Assembly: GCA_041648505.1 (NCBI GenBank)
Contig: JBAZOY010000066.1
Span: 1 to 12,268, forward strand
Reading direction: 5' to 3'
From: JBAZOY01 sp041648505
Lineage (GTDB): Bacteria > Desulfobacterota > Syntrophia > Syntrophales > CG2-30-49-12
DNA: 12,268 nucleotides
A program made the position numbers and the translations under genes. The notes beneath the pieces were generated by a model. It worked only from the letters and a program-made list of their open reading frames with translations, had not been told where the DNA came from and searched no databases. This document shows, piece after piece, positions 7,237 to 11,583 of this stretch (within the stretch, counting starts at the first letter, position 1; each line of letters opens with the position of its first letter).

Positions 7237-7722
7237 ATGAACTGGACAGATGAGCAGTGGGAAGAATACCGGCGGAACAATCCCGACCTGGAGTTTACCG
7301 ACAACAAAACAGGGGTGTCGATAGTTCCGGGAGAAACGAGCGTAAATATGACTCTTAAGCAAGTATCCACGCCTACGATGGTACCGGCAAATAAGTACCA
7401 CGTTTCGGCAAAGGAAGACCGCACGTATAATGGCATAACCTACGACTCCAAGAAAGAGATGCAGAAGGCGCAGGAACTGGACTTACTGGTTAAAGCAGGC
7501 GAGATTGACTTCTGGCTGAGGCAGGTAGTGTTTCCCCTGCCTGGAGGAATCACGTACCGGGCTGACTTCGTGACATTCGTTAGTGTGTTTTATGACGAGG
7601 CAGAATCACCCCATTGGAATATCGAGGTCATTGAGGTCAAGGGGATGTGGACGGATACCGCAAAACTAAAGATGAAACTATTCAAAGTGACTTACCCGAA
7701 TCTTACTCTGGAGGTGGTCTGA
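7237..7722 (+). CDS. DUF1064-type phage endonuclease, PD-(D/E)XK-like
   Basis: ATG at 7237, one base after the previous stop. After about 50 variable residues comes KYHVSAKED-TYNGITYDSKKE, then QELDLLVKAGEI, LRQVVFPLP, YRADF and EVIEVKGMWTDTAKLKMKLFKVTYP. This is the pattern of DUF1064 (Pfam PF06356), which has a VRR-NUC-like restriction-endonuclease fold. The likely active site is E74, D110 and E133-x-K135. The product probably cleaves branched or phage DNA during recombination or replication; no member I can name proves the substrate. The stop overlaps the next ATG (TGATG). Family confident, activity inferred. Confidence 0.87.
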   Translation: MNWTDEQWEEYRRNNPDLEFTDNKTGVSIVPGETSVNMTLKQVSTPTMVPANKYHVSAKEDRTYNGITYDSKKEMQKAQELDLLVKAGEIDFWLRQVVFPLPGGITYRADFVTFVSVFYDEAESPHWNIEVIEVKGMWTDTAKLKMKLFKVTYPNLTLEVV

Positions 7723-7871
7723 TGATAGGCAACTTTGAGTATTGTCAATTATGCAAGTGCAGGGTCGATGTTTGGAGAGCGCACATCAAGTCAAAAGAAC
7801 ATCAGCAGAAGACTAAGGAATATTTAAAGGAGAAGCAAAGGGAAAATATTAAACAGGAGGCTTTAATGTGA
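7722..7871 (+). CDS. Small C2H2 zinc-finger protein (49 aa)
   Basis: ATG at 7722 overlaps the nuclease stop by one base. The frame is open further upstream, but those codons lie inside the nuclease gene and have no good signal. The product begins with CQLC, and HIKSKEH follows after 11 residues, a C2H2 finger of the matrin/U1-C type (C-x2-C...H-x5-H). A Lys/Glu-rich helix follows. Such fingers bind nucleic acid. Its stop overlaps the GTG of the next gene. Unusual in bacteria-infecting phages but well formed. Confidence 0.72.
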   Translation: MIGNFEYCQLCKCRVDVWRAHIKSKEHQQKTKEYLKEKQRENIKQEALM

Positions 7872-8023
7872 GAAGTAACCCCGACACAAGGCGCTGTCCT
7901 CGGTGTGGTGGCAACCTGTTCGTTAGTTGGGATGAGCGAAGTTTGTACTTGGAATGTTTGCAGTGTTCCTACACGGTGGAACTGGAGAAAATAGAAAGAA
8001 AAAAGGAGAAGGAGAGAGTATGA
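7868..8023 (+). CDS. Small zinc-ribbon protein (51 aa)
   Basis: GTG at 7868 with a perfect AGGAGG (7855-7860) seven bases upstream; the start overlaps the previous stop (GTGA). The product has CPRCGG (10-15) and, 20 residues on, CLQC, making a four-cysteine zinc ribbon, followed by a charged Lys/Glu tail. The stop is inside the next start (ATGA). Zinc ribbons of this kind are found in small nucleic-acid-binding phage proteins; precise function unknown. Confidence 0.7.
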   Translation: MRSNPDTRRCPRCGGNLFVSWDERSLYLECLQCSYTVELEKIERKKEKERV

Positions 8024-8193
8024 CAGACTATATCATCGGTGTTATTGGTACCTGGCTCGTTTCAGATGGGTGGTATTCCCTTGTTCTTTATAAAGACAAG
8101 GGTGAACCGTTCTGGAAGTGCCACTCAATCAGAGTTATCAGATTGCTAATTGGCATTGCTTTGATGGTTATAGGAGGGATATGCGTAAGTTAA
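8020..8193 (+). CDS. Small membrane protein (57 aa)
   Basis: ATG at 8020 lies in an ATGA overlap with the preceding gene, with GGAG (8011-8014) five bases upstream. The frame is open further 5', but that part overlaps the zinc-ribbon gene and lacks a signal. Two hydrophobic segments are visible: about 4-22 (IIGVIGTWLVSDGWYSLVL) and about 38-56 (VIRLLIGIALMVIGGICV). They are joined by a charged loop, suggesting two membrane passes. It overlaps the next gene by 13 bases. A role in host envelope interaction or lysis is possible but not shown. Confidence 0.6.
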   Translation: MTDYIIGVIGTWLVSDGWYSLVLYKDKGEPFWKCHSIRVIRLLIGIALMVIGGICVS

Positions 8194-8333
8194 TCTGCAA
8201 GGTACTGACATTCGGGAGACACCATTATGAGCTCAAGGAACATCGATACAGGTGCGTGTTCTGTGAAACATTGAGAATGAGAGTCCGAAAGGCAGTAAAA
8301 GCGCCAACTGAGAGAGACACAGGAGGTGAATAG
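8181..8333 (+). CDS. Small Cys-rich basic protein, DUF1660-like (50 aa)
   Basis: ATG at 8181 preceded by TAGGAGGG (8171-8178). The product starts MRKLICK and contains GRHHYE then YRCVFCE, the order LC-K...GHH...CxxC typical of the DUF1660 group of tiny phage/prophage proteins, probably a zinc-binding knuckle. The tail is basic (RMRVRKAVK). Its stop overlaps the next start by one base (TAGTG). A second protein of the same build lies at 10289. Function unknown. Confidence 0.62.
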   Translation: MRKLICKVLTFGRHHYELKEHRYRCVFCETLRMRVRKAVKAPTERDTGGE

Positions 8334-8743
8334 TGCCATCTGATTGTGGAAATTGTAAGAGAAAATGCGATTATGTTAATGCTCAGTGGTTCCCGCCTCG
8401 TGCAATAGTTTACTGCCGTCCTCAGGTTTTGTGGTATCTGAAAGACGCAGAGATATTCAGAGATGGCAAATGGTTGCCTGACCCTGATGGTTCTACTGCT
8501 ATTGATGCCGGGAGAAATGGCGTAAGGATACCAGCGCATTATGCGGAACACCTTGCGGCTGAAATAGATGTAAGGCAGAGGAAATGTGGAATGGAAGGGA
8601 AACTGCTAGAGTACGAGGTACAACTTGACCGGGAGTTTTCGCCTACATCGTGGAAGGCATTAGCGTATATGAGTGGATGGCGCAGGAGAACTGAAATATA
8701 TCGTCACTTCAAAGCGAGAAAAAAGGTACAAAAAGGTACTTAA
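8333..8743 (+). CDS. Cys-rich basic phage protein, possible late regulator (136 aa)
   Basis: GTG at 8333 with a near-perfect GGAGGTGA (8323-8330) just upstream. The N-terminus has C5, C8, C12 and C28 (CGNCKRKC...YCR), a likely zinc site. The middle has WYLKDAEIFRDGKWLPDPDGSTAIDAG. The C-terminus (FSPTSWKALAYMSGWRRRTEIYRHFKARKK) is strongly basic and could contact nucleic acid. I recognise it only as a conserved type of phage protein of unknown function. It ends eight bases before the -35 of the strong promoter at 8751. In lambda-like phages the antiterminator Q, also a zinc-containing protein, holds this position before the late promoter. That parallel is position and composition only; I see no sequence likeness to Q. 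Confidence 0.7.
   Translation: MPSDCGNCKRKCDYVNAQWFPPRAIVYCRPQVLWYLKDAEIFRDGKWLPDPDGSTAIDAGRNGVRIPAHYAEHLAAEIDVRQRKCGMEGKLLEYEVQLDREFSPTSWKALAYMSGWRRRTEIYRHFKARKKVQKGT
8720..8739 (+). repeat. Two phased A-tract units upstream of the promoter
   Basis: AAAAAGGTAC occurs twice in direct succession (8720-8729 and 8730-8739), one DNA helical turn apart, 12-31 bases upstream of the -35 box. Phased A-tracts bend DNA and resemble an UP element. They also code the last residues (KKVQKGT) of the gene at 8333. Confidence 0.6.
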
Positions 8744-8750
8744 AACCCTC

Positions 8751-8779
8751 TTGACATACACGGTAACGTGTGATATAGT
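8751..8779 (+). promoter_or_regulatory. Near-consensus sigma-70 promoter
   Basis: TTGACA (8751-8756), exactly 17 bases of spacer, then TATAGT (8774-8779), with TGA directly before the -10 (extended -10, TGATATAGT). Transcription should start near 8786. This is the strongest promoter visible in the window and it lies in the first long gap after the zinc-protein block. The spacer contains ACGGTAAC, which recurs at 8864-8871. Confidence 0.85.
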
Positions 8780-8806
8780 CTCTAATTAGATAGGGAACGT
8801 ATGATT

Positions 8807-8837
8807 AGCTCGTCTAAATGACGGGCTTTTCTGTTTT
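8807..8837 (+). terminator. Intrinsic terminator 1, about 20 bases after the start site
   Basis: Stem AGCTCGTC (8807-8814) and GACGGGCT (8820-8827), eight pairs with one G-U, loop TAAAT, followed by a T-rich run TTTCTGTTTT. It lies so close to the promoter at 8751 that most transcripts would be only about 45-50 bases long unless termination is blocked. Confidence 0.8.
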
Positions 8838-8927
8838 CTGAAGACCTCTCCAGGGCGGTAAGGACGGTAACACCGGCAAGCCCTGTTGTAATCTTTTGGG
8901 CGGTTACAACTCCGCCCTCGCTAGATT
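8838..8927 (+). promoter_or_regulatory. Structured leader with two competing folds
   Basis: Fold A has two local hairpins: CAGGGC (8851-8856) with GCCCTG (8880-8885), closing an inner CGGT/ACCG (8865-8868/8872-8875), and GGGCGG (8898-8903) with CCGCCC (8912-8917). Fold B pairs AGGGCGG (8852-8858) with CCGCCCT (8912-8918), enclosing GTTGTAA (8885-8891) with TTACAAC (8904-8910). The two folds use the same bases and exclude each other. There is no gene here. It could be an RNA switch, an antitermination signal or part of a packaging site. I recognise no known riboswitch. Confidence 0.5.
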
Positions 8928-8958
8928 AAGCCTCCAGAAATGGGGGCTTTTATTTTAT
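8928..8958 (+). terminator. Intrinsic terminator 2
   Basis: Stem AAGCCTCC (8928-8935) and GGGGGCTT (8942-8949), eight pairs with one G-U, six-base loop, then TTATTTTAT. It ends about 22 bases before the metallophosphoesterase. Together with terminator 1 it would seal the genes at 8981 onward from the strong promoter unless read through. Confidence 0.8.
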
Positions 8959-8980
8959 CCACGAATAGGAGAGTGAGAGA

Positions 8981-9790
8981 ATCGAGGTTATTGATGTTGA
9001 AATTCCCTATCGTAGAAGCAATTCCACTTTCCACCTTTACGCATTAGGTGATACCCATGCCGGAACTATTCACTGTGTTGAAGATGACGTAAGGCGGAAG
9101 GTACAGGAAATAAAGAACGATGATAACGCTATGGTTATCGGCATGGGTGACTATGCGGAATTCATCACGCCCTCAGACCCGCGCTTCGATTCAGGAGGTA
9201 TAGCAGAGTGGGTAAAACCCGATGACTTAGGACACTCTCAAGAAGAATACGTCACCGAATTACTCGCGCCAATCAAACATAAAATTATTGGTTTAATCTA
9301 CGGCAACCATGAGGTATCAATCCACAAGCACTCTCACCAGGATGTACACCAGCATATTTGTGACAATTTAGAAGTGCCGAATATTGGTTACTCCTGTTTT
9401 GTGAGGTTACACTTTGGCAGGGACAAAAGCGCCGAGAGGCACATGATAACCGGATGTTTTACTCATGGCACCGGAAACGCAATCACAGAAGGCGCTAAAA
9501 TCAATAACCTCATGCGGTTTATGAAGTCATTTAAGGCTGACATTTACGGTTACGCTCATGTCCACGACTACATACCAAAATCATTCACACGGCTCGATGT
9601 TAACGAAAGAGGTAGGATAGGTAGCCAAGTAGCGATTGGGGCAACTACCGGGTGTTGGTTTAGGACTTACACGCAGGGGATACAGGCGAGTTACGGAGAA
9701 ACTAAATGTTACCCGCCAAACGAATTGTGCTGTGCGATGTACACCATCAACCCAAATACAGATTTTATAGACGTATCGAGGTCGGTTTAG
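8981..9790 (+). CDS. Calcineurin-like metallophosphoesterase with non-canonical start (269 aa)
   Basis: All metal-binding motifs are in one frame: GDTHAG (D24, H26), GMGDY (D57), YGNHE (N109, H110), THG (H162) and GYAHVH (H193, H195). This frame opens after TAG 8966-8968 and contains no ATG, GTG or TTG before the first motif; the first ATG (9131) would remove GDTHAG. ATC at 8981, nine bases after AGGAG (8967-8971), gives a product starting xEVIDVEIPYRR and is the best start. ATT at 8990 is an alternative. A lost base upstream is also possible: a GTG (8973) and an ATG (8994) lie in another frame. The fold hydrolyses phosphomonoesters or diesters with two metals; in phages the substrate is often nucleic acid. 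High confidence in family, start uncertain. Confidence 0.85.
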   Translation: MEVIDVEIPYRRSNSTFHLYALGDTHAGTIHCVEDDVRRKVQEIKNDDNAMVIGMGDYAEFITPSDPRFDSGGIAEWVKPDDLGHSQEEYVTELLAPIKHKIIGLIYGNHEVSIHKHSHQDVHQHICDNLEVPNIGYSCFVRLHFGRDKSAERHMITGCFTHGTGNAITEGAKINNLMRFMKSFKADIYGYAHVHDYIPKSFTRLDVNERGRIGSQVAIGATTGCWFRTYTQGIQASYGETKCYPPNELCCAMYTINPNTDFIDVSRSV

Positions 9791-9792
9791 GT

Positions 9793-10023
9793 GTGAAAAT
9801 AGTCTGCATCGAGTGGGTAGATTCTTGCTCTGATGGCGATTGGCAATCAAAGGAAAACGCTTTGACTCATTCTATTTCTCAATGTGCGTCAGTGGGGTTT
9901 CTGGTTAGGAAAACAAAGTCAGATGTTTTAATCGCGCAGAGTGAAAGTTATGACACTGGCAATATTTCAGGACTGATGGCGATACCAAAAAAGTGTATCA
10001 AATCAATCGAGGTTATCAAGTGA
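9793..10023 (+). CDS. Conserved small phage protein (76 aa)
   Basis: GTG at 9793, two bases after the metallophosphoesterase stop, with GAGGT (9778-9782) upstream. The frame is open further 5', but that part is inside the metallophosphoesterase gene. The product reads KIVCIEWVDSCS...ASVGFLVRKTKSDVLIAQS...GLMAIPKKCIKSIEVI. This beta-rich pattern (EWVDSC, SVGFLV, IPK) belongs to a family of short phage proteins of unknown function that I have seen between early and late genes. Its stop overlaps the next GTG (GTGA). Confidence 0.75.
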   Translation: MKIVCIEWVDSCSDGDWQSKENALTHSISQCASVGFLVRKTKSDVLIAQSESYDTGNISGLMAIPKKCIKSIEVIK

Positions 10024-10295
10024 TATTCGGTAGTGACCATAAGGTTCTCATCGACTCTATGAACGAGACAGAAGCCAAAGCCTTTATGATGTTCCTGATG
10101 GTCGAGGAATCACGCCACAGAATAGCGGTTGAAAGATGCTCTGACAACATTAAAAACGCCAGTCCTCTAAATGAGATTGACCAGGCACTAACAAGGTTCG
10201 AGACATCGGCAATCCGCCGGCACATGGACGACCTTGACGGAATCAGGGTAACAAGGGATAAAGTCAAAGCTAAGTTCGGGTGGTGCAGATGGTAG
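10020..10295 (+). CDS. Hypothetical helical phage protein (91 aa)
   Basis: GTG at 10020 with GAGG (10009-10012) seven bases upstream and a GTGA overlap with the previous stop. The product is predicted almost all helical (NETEAKAFMMFLMVEESRH..., LNEIDQALTRFETSAIRRHMDDLDGI). It ends with a basic WCRW tail and has no recognisable motif. An earlier ATG in frame at 9993 would add nine residues but has no good ribosome binding site. Function unknown. Confidence 0.68.
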   Translation: MIFGSDHKVLIDSMNETEAKAFMMFLMVEESRHRIAVERCSDNIKNASPLNEIDQALTRFETSAIRRHMDDLDGIRVTRDKVKAKFGWCRW

Positions 10296-10414
10296 CAAAA
10301 TTATTATGTTTCTTAGGTTTCCATAAATTCACAATATGGACATCTGATATAAATGCCCGATATGAAACCCGATACTGCAAATGTGGTTATACAGAACGGC
10401 GCAAAGCGGTTTAG
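10289..10414 (+). CDS. Small DUF1660-like zinc-binding protein (41 aa)
   Basis: ATG at 10289 overlaps the end of the previous gene by seven bases. The product starts MVAKLLCFLGFHKF and ends RYCKCGYTERRK: Cys and His near the start, then a CxC pair, the layout of DUF1660-type mini-proteins of phages. Similar in build to the protein at 8181. No strong ribosome binding site, so translation is probably coupled. Function unknown. Confidence 0.58.
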   Translation: MVAKLLCFLGFHKFTIWTSDINARYETRYCKCGYTERRKAV

Positions 10415-10442
10415 GAGGTACAGATGGTAAAGGAGAGTAAAA

Positions 10443-10652
10443 ATGGTACATCAATGTGAGCAAAAAGACTGTAAACACGAGTCGGTGAAGTATTGTCCTC
10501 AGTGCGAAAAAGTTTACTGCGAGAAGTGTGGTAGGGAATGGGAAGACAAGTGTACGTTAAATCATTTCCCTAATACTTTCCCGGCTTATACTGAACCGTA
10601 CCGATGGACTGTGACTTGCGGTAATGATATTTCTTGTACTCATATAGGGTAA
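10443..10652 (+). CDS. Small multi-cysteine zinc-binding protein (69 aa)
   Basis: ATG at 10443 with AGGAG (10431-10435) seven bases upstream. The product has C-x4-C-x-H near the start, then CPQCEKVYCEKCGREWEDKC, and a final C-x5-C. Eight closely spaced cysteines suggest a cross-brace of two zinc ions, like a B-box or RING-type finger. The second half contains an aromatic segment PAYTEPYRWTV. I cannot assign a family. Function unknown. Confidence 0.66.
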   Translation: MVHQCEQKDCKHESVKYCPQCEKVYCEKCGREWEDKCTLNHFPNTFPAYTEPYRWTVTCGNDISCTHIG

Positions 10653-10684
10653 TGAAATGGTAACGACAAATCAGGAGGCGCAAG

Positions 10685-10870
10685 ATGGCAAACCGCCTCC
10701 GAACATTATGGATACTACTTCAAGGGGTGTTTCTGCCTCTTGTTTATTTCTCAGGCAAGTACGAAGGCTCACCACTTGGAACGATGCTCTTATTCGTGTA
10801 CGTGGGTCTAGTTTATGCCGATGCAATATTAACCTGCAAGCTGTTTGAACCGAAGGACAAGGCTAAGTGA
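10685..10870 (+). CDS. Small two-pass membrane protein (61 aa)
   Basis: ATG at 10685 with a perfect AGGAGG (10673-10678) six bases upstream. Two hydrophobic segments, about 8-23 (LWILLQGVFLPLVYFS) and 31-50 (LGTMLLFVYVGLVYADAILT), are linked by a short polar loop with a basic start (ANRLR) and a charged tail (EPKDKAK). The size and layout would suit a small holin or another phage membrane protein, but no lysis enzyme is visible nearby, so no role is claimed. It lies 10 bases before the next gene. Confidence 0.66.
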   Translation: MANRLRTLWILLQGVFLPLVYFSGKYEGSPLGTMLLFVYVGLVYADAILTCKLFEPKDKAK

Positions 10871-10880
10871 GGAGAGAGAA

Positions 10881-11012
10881 ATGAGCGACAGGCAGACAAA
10901 GAAAATGCGGAGGGAATTCAGACGGTTATGGCAAGTGTATCTAAAAGAAATCAAAACGCATCCATTCTCTGAACGGCTTTTATTCGCATGGCACGTACTT
11001 ATAGCAAAGTGA
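10881..11012 (+). CDS. Very small basic phage protein (43 aa)
   Basis: ATG at 10881 preceded by GAGGAGAG (10869-10876). The product is strongly basic at the start (DRQTKKMRREFRRLW) and ends with PFSERLLFAWHVLIAK, an aromatic/basic pattern seen in tiny phage proteins just upstream of packaging genes. One amphipathic helix and a short hydrophobic end may touch the membrane. Function unknown. Confidence 0.58.
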   Translation: MSDRQTKKMRREFRRLWQVYLKEIKTHPFSERLLFAWHVLIAK

Positions 11013-11088
11013 CCTCGCTTAATCGAAATCTAAGCCACCTTTCGGCATCGACCTATATTCCAAGTAGTCCCCTTTTGAGCGTGAAACT

Positions 11089-11583
11089 ATGACAACCACT
11101 GAAAAAAAAGAGCGAACAAGTAAATACACCCAACTAGGAATAGCAGACAAGTTTGACGCTATTTCCGGATGGATTATGAACGGCAACACCGATGAGAATA
11201 TCTCTGAGAAACTTGGCGTTTGCTATAAGACTCTCAAGAACTGGAAAAACGACTATCCCGAATTTGGCAAGCTGTTCCAGACGACTAAAGAAGTCAGACT
11301 CGGTGAACTAATCCACTCGGCTTTCAAGCAGGCAACAGGCTATGACTACACTGAAGATGTCTTAACTAAGGCTGAGGATATCAAAGGGAATCCGATTGTC
11401 GTGACGCTCCGTAAACATCAGCCAGGCAATGCGACCTTAGTCATGTTCATGCTTCAAAACAAACTACCTGACCAGTACAAGGACAGGCGGAATATTGCGA
11501 TTACTGACCCGAATGATAAACCTCTATTTACAGGTCTATTAGAAAAGTTGAGGGGTCTGGACAATGCCCCAGAAAAGAGCTAA
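11089..11583 (+). CDS. Phage terminase small subunit (probable)
   Basis: ATG at 11089 is the only start after the stop at 11065-11067. The ribosome binding site is weak (GAGCGTGA). Residues about 18-55 form a helix-turn-helix of the kind used by small terminase subunits to bind phage DNA (KFDAISGWIMNGNTDENISEKLGVCYKTLKNWKND). A segment with ATGYDYTEDVLT and LRKHQPGNATLVMFMLQNKLPDQYKDR follows, found in the same family. It would recognise the packaging site and regulate the large subunit. At 164 residues it has the usual size. The large subunit overlaps its end by 20 bases, which supports the call. Confidence 0.8.
   Translation: MTTTEKKERTSKYTQLGIADKFDAISGWIMNGNTDENISEKLGVCYKTLKNWKNDYPEFGKLFQTTKEVRLGELIHSAFKQATGYDYTEDVLTKAEDIKGNPIVVTLRKHQPGNATLVMFMLQNKLPDQYKDRRNIAITDPNDKPLFTGLLEKLRGLDNAPEKS

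Noticed and set aside
8852..8918. 7-bp stem (AGGGCGG/CCGCCCT) resembling a tRNA acceptor stem
   Set aside because: There is no T-loop TTC-purine-A signature with a 5-bp stem in the right place, no proper D or anticodon arms, the length is only 67 bases, and CCA is absent at the right position.
10424..10459. 11-codon frame with ATG after TTAGGAGG, overlapping the start of the 10443 gene
   Set aside because: The AGGAGG at 10413-10418 is only five bases from this ATG, yet the product is tiny and has no feature; it may only help deliver ribosomes to the 10443 gene.
11013..11088. Gap before the small terminase gene, considered as a promoter or packaging site
   Set aside because: No convincing -35/-10 pair, only a 3-bp GCC/GGC stem, and no repeats. 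A cos or pac site cannot be identified by eye.
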